Below are positions 9,341 through 17,601 of a stretch of DNA of 64,000 nucleotides, piece by piece; within the stretch, counting starts at the first letter, position 1, and every line of letters starts with the position of its first letter. Below the pieces are notes generated by a model. That model was not told where the DNA came from and ran no database searches. It saw only the letters and a program-made list of their open reading frames with translations. The DNA is from Actinomycetes bacterium (GTDB taxonomy: Bacteria; Actinomycetota; Acidimicrobiia; Acidimicrobiales; RAAP-2). The DNA is taken from assembly GCA_021791895.1 (NCBI GenBank), contig JAJYVS010000001.1, forward strand, positions 1 through 64,000, given 5' to 3'. Made by a program: the position numbers and the translations under genes.

Positions 9341-10240
9341 CTAGACCTGGCAGTGCTCGCAGTAGAAGGTGGAACGCCCTCCGGTTTTCACCCGGACGAT
9401 CGGGTTGCGGCACCTGCGGCACGGCTGTCCCTCCCGGTCGTAGACCTGGTGCTGGCCCTGGTAGTCGCCGATCTCGCCGAAGAGGTCCCGGTACTGCTCG
9501 TCGGCCAGCGACGAGCCGCGGTGCTTGATCGCCTCGGCCAGCGTCTCGACCATGGCCCGGTAGAGACGCCGCGCCTCGGTGGCCGAGAGCGAGTCGCTCA
9601 GGCGGTCATAGCGCAGGCCCGAGGCGAACAGGATCTCGTCGGAGTAGAGGTTGCCGATGCCCGCGGCGAACTGCTGGTCCATGAGCAGGGGCTTGATCGC
9701 CCCGTGGCGCGACCGCAGCATGAGGGCGAAGCGCTCCCAGCTCATCACGTCCTCGACCGGATCGAAGCCGAGGTGAGCGAGCTCGGGCACGGCCTGACGG
9801 ATGGGCACGGTGGCGGCTGGCGACGCGCCGTTGACCGACGAGCTCGACGCCGGCTTCTCGCCGGTCGCGCCCAGCGACACGAACATCTCGCCGAAGGTCC
9901 GGGGGTCGACGTAGCGCAGCTCGCCCCCCTGGGTGAACGTGATGACCACGTGGGTGTGCTTGGGCTTGGGCTCCTTCGCGCTCTTCACCCGGAGCAACTG
10001 GCCGCTCATCCCGAGGTGCACGACGAGGGTCGAGCCGTTGTCCAGGGTGACGAGCAGGTACTTGCCCAGGCGGCCGACCGACTTGATCGAGCGCCCCTCG
10101 AGCAGGGCCCGGAAGTGCTTGGCGCTCGGATGGCGCCGGACCGACCGGCCGTTGGCCACCGAGACCGCCTTGATCTTGCGCCCGACCACCTCCTTCGCAA
10201 GGTCCTGACGCAAGGTCTCGACCTCGGGGAGCTCAGGCAT
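9341..10240 (-). CDS. mutM: Formamidopyrimidine-DNA glycosylase (Fpg/MutM)
   Basis: A 299-residue base-excision enzyme removing 8-oxoguanine and formamidopyrimidines. The catalytic N-terminus is PELPEVET (Pro2, Glu3), the conserved lysine is in RLGKYLLV, and the C-terminal zinc finger is CRRC-x16-CEHC. A Ser/Ala-rich stretch near residues 127-150 (EKPASSSSVNGASPAA) looks like a small insertion compared with standard Fpg. The start overlaps the rnc stop by eight bases. The rnc-mutM-smc order is typical of actinobacteria. Confidence 0.96.
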   Translation of the reverse strand: MPELPEVETLRQDLAKEVVGRKIKAVSVANGRSVRRHPSAKHFRALLEGRSIKSVGRLGKYLLVTLDNGSTLVVHLGMSGQLLRVKSAKEPKPKHTHVVITFTQGGELRYVDPRTFGEMFVSLGATGEKPASSSSVNGASPAATVPIRQAVPELAHLGFDPVEDVMSWERFALMLRSRHGAIKPLLMDQQFAAGIGNLYSDEILFASGLRYDRLSDSLSATEARRLYRAMVETLAEAIKHRGSSLADEQYRDLFGEIGDYQGQHQVYDREGQPCRRCRNPIVRVKTGGRSTFYCEHCQV

Positions 10241-10985
10241 CGGCCAGCCCGTTCAGCGCGTCGGCCGCCGCCGCCTGCTCGGCGTCCTTCTTGGAGGTCC
10301 CCTCGCCCCGGCCCCGGCGGCTGCCGCCCACGAAGACCTCGGCCCGGTAGTGGCGGCCGTGGTCGGGCCCCGACCCCTCCACCTCGTAGACGGGCGTCCC
10401 CTCGCCCCGCCGCACGGTGGCCTCCTGGAGCCGACTCTTGTGGTCGAAGTCGTCGGGCTCCTCGGCCGCGGCCTCGATGCGCTCGGCCAGAAGGGAGAGG
10501 ATGAGGTCCCGGGCCGGGCCCCAGCCGGCGTCGAGGTAGACCGCGCCGATCAGCGCCTCGGTCGAGTCGGCGAGCAGCGAGCCCTTGGTGCGCCCACCGG
10601 AGGCCTCCTCCCCCCTGCCAAGGAGGAGCACCTCGCCCACCTGCAGGTTCCGGGCCACCTCGGCCAGCACCCGGGCGTTCACCACCGCCGAGCGCACCTT
10701 GGCCAGCTCGCCCTCGGCGAAGTCGGGGTAGACGTCGTAGCAGTGGGCCGCCACGACCAGGCCCAGGACCGCGTCACCGAGGAACTCCAGGCGCTCGTTT
10801 GACGGCGCCCCCTCCTGCTCTGCGCACCAGGAGCGATGGGACAGCGCCTGGCGGAGCAGCGACCGGTCGGCGAACCGATGGCCCAGGCGCTCGGCGAGGG
10901 CCTCCTCGCCGTCGGTGGGATCCTCGCCCTCGGTGCCGGGTCGCTCGGCGACCTCCGCCCCCTGCAGGTGTCCCTCCCCGCTCAA
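10233..10985 (-). CDS. rnc: Ribonuclease III
   Basis: A 250-residue double-strand-specific endoribonuclease that processes rRNA precursors. The RNase III signature NERLEFLGDAVLG is at residues 63-75, and the second metal-binding segment is LLADSTEALIGAVYLD. A double-stranded RNA-binding domain fills the C-terminus and ends with KKDAEQAAAADALNGL. About 28 extra acidic residues precede the catalytic domain. The start is TTG at 10985, overlapping the acpP stop as TTGA; a start further in is possible. Confidence 0.95.
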   Translation of the reverse strand: MSGEGHLQGAEVAERPGTEGEDPTDGEEALAERLGHRFADRSLLRQALSHRSWCAEQEGAPSNERLEFLGDAVLGLVVAAHCYDVYPDFAEGELAKVRSAVVNARVLAEVARNLQVGEVLLLGRGEEASGGRTKGSLLADSTEALIGAVYLDAGWGPARDLILSLLAERIEAAAEEPDDFDHKSRLQEATVRRGEGTPVYEVEGSGPDHGRHYRAEVFVGGSRRGRGEGTSKKDAEQAAAADALNGLADA

Positions 10986-11278
10986 CCGGTGCCGAGCTTG
11001 GCCACGACGTAGTCGACGGCGTCTCGGACGGTGCGCAGGTCCTCGAGGTCCTCGTCCTCGATGCGGAACCCCACCGTCCGCTCCCCCAGCTCCTCCTCCA
11101 ACGCCTCGACCAGCTCGATCAGGGCCAACGAGTCGGCGTTGAGGTCCTCGGCGAACGACGCCGGCTCGGTGATGCCGGCGGGGTCGATCTCCAAGATGTC
11201 CGCCAGCTGGTCGCGGATCAGCTCGAAGACCCCTTGACGGTCGAGCGGGGGGCGGTCGATGTGGGTCTCTGCGGGCAC
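10982..11278 (-). CDS. acpP: Acyl carrier protein
   Basis: A 98-residue acidic four-helix protein that carries fatty-acid intermediates. The phosphopantetheine site is Ser50 in EDLNADSLALIELVEALEE, close to the canonical DLDADSLDLVEL. It is slightly longer than most ACPs at the N-terminus. GTG at 11278 has AGGAG five bases upstream. It now heads the acpP-rnc-mutM-smc run because the usual upstream neighbour plsX lies 2.8 kb away behind an inserted cassette. Confidence 0.95.
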   Translation of the reverse strand: MPAETHIDRPPLDRQGVFELIRDQLADILEIDPAGITEPASFAEDLNADSLALIELVEALEEELGERTVGFRIEDEDLEDLRTVRDAVDYVVAKLGTG

Positions 11279-11312
11279 AAGAGCTCCTGCACGCTGGGGA
11301 GATGGTGCGCCC

Positions 11313-11318
11313 AGTCTA
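11313..11318 (-). promoter_or_regulatory. Candidate -10 element for acpP
   Basis: On the minus strand the hexamer TAGACT fits the actinobacterial TANNNT -10 pattern, about 35 bases upstream of the acpP start. No convincing -35 box was seen. This is consistent with acpP having its own promoter now that it is separated from plsX. Confidence 0.4.
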
Positions 11319-11431
11319 CCGGGCGCGACGAACGGCCGAGGTGGCCCTGGCCCGTTTCCACGGGGCGTCGTCCCAGCTCAGCGAGCAAGGGGAGGCCGGG
11401 CTCGGGCCTACCCCCATCGGGCGGACCCAGA

Positions 11432-11437
11432 TAGAAT
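11432..11437 (+). promoter_or_regulatory. Candidate -10 element for the TetR gene
   Basis: TAGAAT on the plus strand is the best -10-like hexamer in the acpP-TetR divergent spacer. It would leave a leader of about 70 bases before the ATG at 11513. No obvious palindromic operator was seen beside it. Confidence 0.4.
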
Positions 11438-11512
11438 CGGAGTGGTAGTTCCTCTTCTCCGCGACGGCGGTCTCTCTTCGTCGGCCCGGGCGCCCGGGCC
11501 GACCGGGCGGCG

Positions 11513-12124
11513 ATGGTGCACGAACAAGGTGAAGGCGAGCTCGACGGCACCCGGCGGCCCCTGCGGGCCGACGCCCGCCGCAACCGGAAGCGGATCCTGG
11601 CCGCGGCGGCCGAGGCGTTCGCGACCAGGGGGCTGGCCGTGCCCATCGACCTCGTGGCCGAGCGTGCCGGGGTCGGGGTGGGCACCCTCTACCGGCACTT
11701 CCCGACCAAAGAGGCCCTCTTCGCCGCGGTCGTCGGCCAGCGGGTGGCGGCGCTGGCCGCCGCCCTCGGTGCCGCCGGGGCCGGGGACGACACCGGTTCG
11801 ACGCTGTTCACCTGCATCGAGCTGTTGGCGGTCGAGGTCGTGGGCAACCAGGACCTCCTCGAGGCGCTGGAGGCGGCCGGGGTCGACGTGACGCCGGAGT
11901 TGGCCCAGGCGCTGGCACGGCTCGAGCGGGAGATCGACGACCTGCTCCGCCGGGCGGCCGCGGCCGGTGCGGTCCGAGCCGACGTCTCCCCGGAAGACGT
12001 CCTCGGCCTCGTGATCGGGACCTGCCGCGGCGCCCGGCAGGTGGGCGGCGGGGACGAGCGGATCCGGCGACTGGTCTCGATCGTCTGCGAGGGGCTCCGG
12101 ACCCCCGGTGAGCGGGTCCTCTGA
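11513..12124 (+). CDS. TetR/AcrR family transcriptional regulator
   Basis: A 203-residue repressor-type protein. Residues about 20-65 form the TetR DNA-binding domain: RRNRKRILAAAAEAFATRG, then the helix-turn-helix ending VGVGTLYRHFPTKEALFAAV. The rest is a helical ligand and dimer domain, which does not reveal the ligand. It is divergent from acpP and 47 bases upstream of a frameshifted methyltransferase, which may be, or have been, its target. All three genes of this cassette interrupt the plsX-acpP order. Confidence 0.9.
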   Translation: MVHEQGEGELDGTRRPLRADARRNRKRILAAAAEAFATRGLAVPIDLVAERAGVGVGTLYRHFPTKEALFAAVVGQRVAALAAALGAAGAGDDTGSTLFTCIELLAVEVVGNQDLLEALEAAGVDVTPELAQALARLEREIDDLLRRAAAAGAVRADVSPEDVLGLVIGTCRGARQVGGGDERIRRLVSIVCEGLRTPGERVL

Positions 12125-12171
12125 GACGGCGTCCCCCCGATGACCGGGCACCGGTCCGCCCGGCCCCGGCC

Positions 12172-12899
12172 ATGACGGTCCCCTCCACCGACGGCGGTGG
12201 GCCCGACGCCCGCCAGTACGACGCGATCGGCGCCCGCTCCGCTGCCGCGGTCGCAGCCAGCGCCTCCAACGCCGAATACGAGCGCCCGGCGACCATCGCC
12301 CTGCTCGGCGACGTGGCCGGCCGCCACGTGCTCGACGTCGGGTGCGCACCGGGACTGCTCAGCGCGTGGCTCGTCGAGCGCGGCGCGATCGTGACCGCCT
12401 TCGACGCCAGCGTGGTGATGGCGGAGCAGGCCAAGCAGGCGGTCGCCGACCGGGCCCGCGTCTTCGTGGCCGAGCTCGGCGCACCGCTCCCCCTCGCCGC
12501 CGACCGCCACTTCGACCTCATGGTCGCCTCCTTGGTCCTGCACTACGTGGAGGACCGGGTCTCGGTCTTCGGCGAGTTCCGCCGGGTGCTCGCCCCCGGC
12601 GGGGCGGTCGTCTTCTCCACCCACCACCCCGCCTGGACTGGGCGCACACCCCGGAGGACTACTTCGCGCTCAAGGCGGTGACCGAGACCTGGTTCGAGGG
12701 TGCCGGCGCCATCGAGGTCACCTTCTGGCGGCGGCCGCTGCAGGCGATGACCGAGGCCATCAGCTCGGCCGGGTTCCTGATCGAGCGCGTCGTGGAGCCT
12801 CAGCCCCTCCCCGAGTTCGCCGACCCGGACCCGGTCGCCTACGAACGGCTGCGCACCAGGCCGACGTTCCTGTTCTTCCGGCTGCGGGCCACGGGTTGA
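12172..12899 (+). pseudogene. SAM-dependent methyltransferase, single-base frameshift
   Basis: A class I methyltransferase of about 240 residues, UbiE/SmtA-like. The SAM-binding strand is VLDVGCAPGLLSAWL and the post-I motifs are VTAFDAS and FDLMVASLVLHYVED. The first frame reads to STHHPAW near 12636, and the conserved remainder (TPEDYFALKAVTETW to FFRLRATG) continues in the next frame. The join needs one extra G after TGG at 12634-12636, so a single missing G explains it. This could be a real lesion or an assembly error. The TetR gene is just upstream on the same strand. Confidence 0.8.
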
Positions 12900-13016
12900 C
12901 GGCGTCGCCGTCGACCCACCCGGGCCGGGCCGTCGCCTCGCCGCCGATCACGTCGACCGACCGTGCCGAGGTGTGGCCGGGCCCGCGTCGCACGGCGCCC
13001 GCCACCGGCGGCATCG

Positions 13017-13865
13017 TCAGCTCGACGTGGCCCGGGGCCGCCGCCGCAGCCGGGACCACAGCCCGAGGAAGGCGGTGACGGCGAGGGCGGCGTAGAGCAC
13101 CCAGGTGAGGATCTCGAGCGGGTTGGGCCGGGCCACGTAGCCGAAGAAGCTGTGGACGATGTCGCCGAGGGCGCTGTGCTCCGAGAGCAGGTGCCCCGAG
13201 TCCCACAGGGGTCGGCGCAGGATTGGCAGCCACCCGAGCTGCTGCATGTTGTCGACCGCGTCCACCAACAGGCCGGCGGCGAAGACCATGAGCAGCGCCC
13301 CGAGGACCTTGAAGAACAACGAGACGTTGAGCTGGCGGCCCAGGCGGTAGACGACGAACGCGATGGCCAGGGCGCCGACCAGACCGATGGCCGCGCCGAG
13401 CAGGGCGCCCGAGGCGGAGACCGAATAGACGATGGCCAGCGTGAACACCACCGTCTCGAGCCCCTCGCGACCGACGGCCTGGAAGGCCAGCACCGCCAGG
13501 CCCCGGCGCGCGCCGCGCGACAGGCCGTCGGTGCCCAAGGCGGCGTCGGTGCGGGCCCGCAGCTCCGAGGAGATGGTGCGCGCGTGGTCGCGCATCCAGA
13601 ACGTCATGTAGGTGAGGACGACCGCAGCCACGAGGAACGTGCACGTCTCGAAGATCGTCTGCACGTCCGTGCCGTCGTAGGTGCGGATCGTGTAGTAGAG
13701 CGCCACGCCGCCGCCGGTGGCCAGGGCCAGGGCGGCGCCGACGCCAAACAGCACGTCACGGAAGTGTCGGCGCTGCCCGATCTTGTCGAGATACGCCAAG
13801 AGGACGGCGACGATCATGGACGCCTCGATCCCCTCGCGCAGGAAGATCACGAGCGTGGCGGCCAT
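13017..13865 (-). CDS. FTR1 family iron permease
   Basis: A 282-residue integral membrane protein with about seven hydrophobic segments. It has two REGxE iron-permease motifs: REGIEAS near the N-terminus and GREGLETVVF near residue 132. This is the EfeU/FTR1 family, which moves iron across the membrane. EfeO- and EfeB-like partners are not next to it. ATG at 13865 has GAGGAG just upstream. An IdeR-like palindrome about 75 bases upstream suggests iron repression. It is convergent with the methyltransferase, with about 115 bases between them. Confidence 0.9.
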   Translation of the reverse strand: MAATLVIFLREGIEASMIVAVLLAYLDKIGQRRHFRDVLFGVGAALALATGGGVALYYTIRTYDGTDVQTIFETCTFLVAAVVLTYMTFWMRDHARTISSELRARTDAALGTDGLSRGARRGLAVLAFQAVGREGLETVVFTLAIVYSVSASGALLGAAIGLVGALAIAFVVYRLGRQLNVSLFFKVLGALLMVFAAGLLVDAVDNMQQLGWLPILRRPLWDSGHLLSEHSALGDIVHSFFGYVARPNPLEILTWVLYAALAVTAFLGLWSRLRRRPRATSS

Positions 13866-13939
13866 CGGGCTCCTCGGGGCCGGCGGGGGGCCGGCCCGGA
13901 CTGGGGGTTCTCTCTCGTAGGACTACCGGTACTGAGAGT

Positions 13940-13958
13940 TTAGGGTGCCCTAACTGAG
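13940..13958 (-). promoter_or_regulatory. Putative IdeR/DtxR iron box upstream of the FTR1 gene
   Basis: TTAGGGTGCCCTAACTGAG contains the perfect dyad TTAGGG-TG-CCCTAA (13940-13953). By eye it matches 13 of 19 positions of the IdeR/DtxR consensus TTAGGTTAGSCTAACCTAA, as I recall it. It lies about 75 bases upstream of the iron-permease start. Binding of an iron-responsive repressor here is inference. Confidence 0.55.
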
Positions 13959-14118
13959 GCGCGACCGCGGGCGGGTGTCGACGAGGGTCCGTTGCTCGGC
14001 CGATCGCGTCGACCGGCCGACGACCCGTTGCTCGCCAGCCGGTGCCGGCCGGGGCCCGGGCGCCGAGGTGGCCCGTCCGGAGTCCTCGCCGCGTCCCGGG
14101 CCCCGCCGGGGGTCTAAC

Positions 14119-15138
14119 TCAGCCCTCCTCGGCGATGAGCTCGGCCAGCCGGGAGGCCAGCCCGGCCACGGCCAGGTCGTGGGCGATGTGCAGCGCGTTG
14201 GCGATCGCCACCGCCGACGACGACCCGTGGCTGATCACGCAGACCCCGTCCACCCCGAGCAGCATGGCGCCCCCGGTCACCTCGGGGTCGATCTCGCCCG
14301 CCGCGCCGAGCAGGTGGGGCAGGAGCACGTCGCCTGCCACCTTGGTCTCCTCGTCCCGGCCGAGGACCTCGAGGACGAGCCGCATGGCGAAGCGCAGGGC
14401 GCCCTCGGCCGTCTTCAGGGCCACGTTGCCGGTGAAGCCGTCGGTCACCACGACGTCGGCCGGGCAGTCGAGGAGGTCCCGCCCCTCCACGTTGCCGGTG
14501 AACCGGACCCCGGGCACCCCGGCAGCCAAGAGGGCGTGAGCCTCCTTCACGAGCGGGGTCCCCTTCGACGGTTCCTCGCCGATCGACAGGAGCGCCGCCG
14601 TGGGCTCGGTCGAGCCGTAACGCTCGGCGGCGAAGACCGAGGCCATCTGGGCGAACTGGACCAGCATGGCCGGGGTGCACTCCACGTTGGCCCCCGAGTC
14701 GACGAGGACCGCCGGCGGGCGCCCGGGGCGGGGCATGGGGGTGGCGATGCACGGCCTCGACACCTTGGGGAGGCGGCCCATGCGCAAGAGCGCGGCGGCC
14801 ATGGTGGCCCCGGTGTTGCCGGCCGAGACCATGGCCGAGGCCTCGGCGTCCCGCACCAGCTCGGCCGACCGCACGAGCGAGGAGTCCTTCTTCCGGCGCA
14901 CCCCGGTCGCCGGGTCCTCGGCCATGGCGATGACCTCGGTGCAGGGGATGAGGTCGAGCCCGAGGGTGTCCCCCACCAGCTCGGGTGGTCCCACCAGGAC
15001 GACCGGGACCCCCTCGTCGGCGGCCCGCCGGGCCCCGGCCACGATCTCGGCCGGTGCCTTGTCCCCGCCCATCGCGTCGAGCGCCACTGGCAGGGCGCGC
15101 AGGGCGTCGGGCGACAGATGCCGCCGCTCCCGGACCAA
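14119..15138 (-). CDS. plsX: Phosphate acyltransferase PlsX
   Basis: A 339-residue enzyme that makes acyl-phosphate from acyl-ACP for phospholipid synthesis. Recognised by VALDAMGGDKAPAEIV, VSAGNTGATMAAALL, VLVDSGANVECTP and VTDGFTGNVALKTAEG. TTG at 15138 lies one base after the rpmF stop and is the natural coupled start; no nearby ATG or GTG keeps the MGGD region better. In most bacteria acpP follows plsX directly; here the FTR1/TetR cassette intervenes. Confidence 0.95.
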   Translation of the reverse strand: MVRERRHLSPDALRALPVALDAMGGDKAPAEIVAGARRAADEGVPVVLVGPPELVGDTLGLDLIPCTEVIAMAEDPATGVRRKKDSSLVRSAELVRDAEASAMVSAGNTGATMAAALLRMGRLPKVSRPCIATPMPRPGRPPAVLVDSGANVECTPAMLVQFAQMASVFAAERYGSTEPTAALLSIGEEPSKGTPLVKEAHALLAAGVPGVRFTGNVEGRDLLDCPADVVVTDGFTGNVALKTAEGALRFAMRLVLEVLGRDEETKVAGDVLLPHLLGAAGEIDPEVTGGAMLLGVDGVCVISHGSSSAVAIANALHIAHDLAVAGLASRLAELIAEEG

Positions 15139-15139
15139 G

Positions 15140-15319
15140 TCAGTCGACCTCGACCGCCGTCCGACCCTTGTACCAGCCGCAGTTGGGGCAGACCACGTGG
15201 GGGAGCTTCACCGCCGAGCAGCGGGGGCACACGCTCCGGGCCGGGGGGCCCAGTCGCCAGTTGGCGGCCCGTCGGCTGCGGCTCTTGGCCTTGGAGGTCT
15301 TCTTCTTCGGGACGGCCAT
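15140..15319 (-). CDS. rpmF: 50S ribosomal protein L32
   Basis: A 59-residue bL32 starting MAVPKKKTSKAKSRSRRAAN. It has a four-cysteine zinc ribbon, Cys31-x2-Cys34 and Cys44-x2-Cys47, so it is the zinc-binding form. It lies between DUF177 and plsX, the usual order. Longer readings upstream in this frame have no homology to L32. Confidence 0.97.
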   Translation of the reverse strand: MAVPKKKTSKAKSRSRRAANWRLGPPARSVCPRCSAVKLPHVVCPNCGWYKGRTAVEVD

Positions 15320-15398
15320 CGTCGCTCTCCAAAAACACTCGTGGTGGAACGCCGGTGCGATCCGGGCGCCGATCCGGCCGGCTGGGTCTCGGCGGACG

Positions 15399-15935
15399 CT
15401 AGGAGCTGGACCGGAGCACGTCGAGGCTAGCCCAACGCGGGTCCCTCGGTGCCACGCACGAGCAGGTCTCGTGGTTGCGGTCCGCGCCGCACTGCGGGCA
15501 CAGCCCGAGGCAGTCCTCGCGGCACAACGGGGCGAGGGGCAGCTCGGCCAGGATCGCCTCGTGCACCAGGGGGGCCAGGTCCACCGCGTCGCCCTCGATC
15601 GGGTAGGCCTCCTCGTCCTCGGGCTCGCCCCGGGCCGGCGGGTCGCAGTAGCGCTCCTTGAGGGCGATGTCGACCTCCCCACCGACCGGGGCGGTACACC
15701 GACGGCACACCCCGCTCCACGGCGCGCGCACCCGCCCGGTCACCATCACCCCGCCGTCGTAGGACTCGAGCACGAAGTCGCAGTCGGCCGGGGCACCCTC
15801 TGGGACCCGGCTGTCGGCGGCACTCGCCGGGGTGAGCAGCACCTGGTCGAGTGGCGCGCTCGTGTGCAGCCGGGAGGTCGAACCGCTCCGCCGTCGCAGC
15901 TGAGCGACCTGGACCACCAAAGGACCGACGGGCAC
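15399..15935 (-). CDS. DUF177 (YceD-like) protein
   Basis: A 178-residue protein of the DUF177 family, whose members precede rpmF in many bacteria and have been linked to 23S rRNA or L32 metabolism. Visible features are VCRRCTAP (a CxxC pair), the acidic EDEEAYPIEGDAVDLAPLVHEAI segment and a C-terminal cysteine cluster CREDCLGLCPQCG. The start is GTG at 15935. It lies 10 bases past the preceding coiled-coil gene and is co-directional with rpmF and plsX. Confidence 0.92.
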   Translation of the reverse strand: MPVGPLVVQVAQLRRRSGSTSRLHTSAPLDQVLLTPASAADSRVPEGAPADCDFVLESYDGGVMVTGRVRAPWSGVCRRCTAPVGGEVDIALKERYCDPPARGEPEDEEAYPIEGDAVDLAPLVHEAILAELPLAPLCREDCLGLCPQCGADRNHETCSCVAPRDPRWASLDVLRSSS

Positions 15936-15945
15936 TCCGGGTCTC

Positions 15946-16524
15946 CTAGGTCCGGTCCTGGTCGAAGAAGCTCTCGCCCTCGGAGTCCTCTTCGGGGGGC
16001 GGCGCGCTCTGGCGGGGACGGTCGGCCGGCGCCGAGATGGCCTGAAGCTTCTGGCGGCCCGAGCGGACGGTCTTGATGGTCCGGTCGAGCACGATCTCCA
16101 TCCCGGCCAGCCGCTGGTCGCAGTAGTCCTCGGTCTCGTGGCGCATCCGACGGGCCTCTTCGTTCGCGTCGTCCAAGATCCGCTGGGCGACCCGGTTGGC
16201 CTGGCGGACGATGTCGGTCCTGGCCACCATCCGCTCGGCCTGGACCCGGACCTCGTCCATCAGGGCCTGGGCCTCCCGCTCGCGCTCGGCCATGAACTCC
16301 TCACGCTCTTTGAGGAGCCAGCGGGCCTCACGCAGCTCGGCGGGCAGGCGCGACAGCGCCTGGGTGAGCAGGTGGGAGAGCTCGTCGCGCGACACCAGCA
16401 CCGAGGCCGACAGCGGCATCGCCTTGGCCCCGTTGACCACGTCGAGCGCGCGTGAGACGAGCGCCTCGGCGTCGAGACCCTCGAGGTCGGGGGCAGCGGT
16501 GGGGCCGTCGTCGGGGAGGTCCAT
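15946..16524 (-). CDS. Rv2927c-like coiled-coil protein (DivIVA / F0-B-like)
   Basis: A 192-residue, largely helical charged protein. A conserved N-terminal segment (LVSRALDVVNGAKAMPLSAS) is followed by a coiled coil (REEFMAEREREAQALMDEV) and a Pro/acidic tail. It matches the actinobacterial family typified by Mycobacterium Rv2927c, found beside coaD and often misnamed ATP synthase subunit B. Its role is unknown; wall-growth or division scaffolding is inference from the DivIVA-like coil. ATG at 16524 overlaps the coaD stop as TGATG; a GTG one codon earlier (16527) is also possible. Confidence 0.82.
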   Translation of the reverse strand: MDLPDDGPTAAPDLEGLDAEALVSRALDVVNGAKAMPLSASVLVSRDELSHLLTQALSRLPAELREARWLLKEREEFMAEREREAQALMDEVRVQAERMVARTDIVRQANRVAQRILDDANEEARRMRHETEDYCDQRLAGMEIVLDRTIKTVRSGRQKLQAISAPADRPRQSAPPPEEDSEGESFFDQDRT

Positions 16525-17018
16525 CACCCACCCTCGGTCAGCCCGTCGAGCCGTTCGGCGATGATCTTGGCGACCGGTGCGGGGACGAAGGCCGAGATGT
16601 CGCCGCCGTAGGTGGCGACCTCGCGCAACAGGCGCGACGCGATGAACGAGTGCGAGGCGCTGGTCGGGATGAACACCGTCTCGATCCCCGAGAGGTGCCG
16701 GTTCATCTGGGCCATCTGCAGCTCGCTCTCGAAGTCCGAGACGACCCGCAGGCCCCGGATGATCACGTCGGCGTCCATGTCGGCGGCCACCTCGACGGTC
16801 AGCTTCGACATCGAGATGAACCGCACGTTGTCCAGATGCGAGATGGACTCCTCCACCATGGTCCGCCGGCTGTCGAGGTCGAAGAGGCTCTTCGCCTTTT
16901 GGGGGTTGCGCAGACCGGCAATCACGATCTCGCCGAAGAGCCGGGCGGCGCGCTCGACCACTTCGAGATGGCCGTTGTGGAAAGGGTCGAAGGATCCCGG
17001 GTACAGCGCGAGGGTCAC
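16524..17018 (-). CDS. coaD: Pantetheine-phosphate adenylyltransferase
   Basis: A 164-residue enzyme that adenylates 4'-phosphopantetheine in coenzyme A synthesis. The nucleotidyltransferase motif is LALYPGSFDPFHNGH (residues 3-17) and the second signature is TSASHSFIASRLLREVA. GTG at 17018 gives the canonical N-terminus and overlaps the rsmD stop by four bases (GTGA). Longer frames upstream are rsmD read out of phase. Confidence 0.96.
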   Translation of the reverse strand: MTLALYPGSFDPFHNGHLEVVERAARLFGEIVIAGLRNPQKAKSLFDLDSRRTMVEESISHLDNVRFISMSKLTVEVAADMDADVIIRGLRVVSDFESELQMAQMNRHLSGIETVFIPTSASHSFIASRLLREVATYGGDISAFVPAPVAKIIAERLDGLTEGG

Positions 17019-17557
17019 GATCCGATCATTCTCGGCGAGGGCACTTGGCGGACCACGGTCACGAGCGTACCGCCGTAGCGTCTGGTCCTCGCCACCTCCC
17101 AGCCGCCCGGGACGATGATCTCGGCCGCCGATTCCAGCACCGCCAGGTCGGCCCGGAGCCAACCGAGCACCAGGTCCCACTGGTCGAACGTGTAGGGGGG
17201 GTCGCAGAAGGCGACGTCGAAGGGTCCGGAGCGTTCGAGCCAGACCGGGAGCTCCGCCCGCAGCACCGTCGCCGCCTCGTGCTCGAGGCCGACGGCGCGC
17301 AGGTTGGTCCGGACGGCGTCGAGGGCGGCGGGGTCGTGGTCGACGAAGGTGGCCGAGGCCGCACCGCGCGAGAGGGCCTCGACGCCCAGGGCGCCGCTGC
17401 CGCAGAACAGGTCGACGACGCCGAGATCGGCCACCCCGCCCATCGACCACAGCACGTCGAAGATGGCCTCGCGGACCCGGTCGGCGGTCGGGCGCACCCC
17501 GGCCGGCAGCCGTCCGGAGAGACGACGCCCGCGGCTGCGGCCTCCGATGACCCGCAC
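17015..17557 (-). CDS. rsmD: 16S rRNA (guanine-966-N2)-methyltransferase RsmD
   Basis: A 180-residue methyltransferase acting on 30S rRNA. It begins VRVIGGRSRGRRL and has the SAM site VVDLFCGSGALGVEALSRGA and catalytic motif IV CDPPY (near residue 118). GTG at 17557 was chosen because it gives the exact family start. It is coupled to coaD by GTGA; the rsmD-coaD pair is widespread. Confidence 0.95.
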   Translation of the reverse strand: MRVIGGRSRGRRLSGRLPAGVRPTADRVREAIFDVLWSMGGVADLGVVDLFCGSGALGVEALSRGAASATFVDHDPAALDAVRTNLRAVGLEHEAATVLRAELPVWLERSGPFDVAFCDPPYTFDQWDLVLGWLRADLAVLESAAEIIVPGGWEVARTRRYGGTLVTVVRQVPSPRMIGS

Positions 17558-17601
17558 GCTCGACAACCTAGCGTGCGACCTGGCCGGACCACGGGACACC
17601 G

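Noticed and set aside
4688-10504. Very long plus-strand open frames (over 800 and 1100 codons) opposite ftsY, smc and mutM
   Set aside because: They are mirror images of high-GC codon bias. They are Arg/Pro/Gly-rich, have no domains, and lie opposite confidently identified genes.
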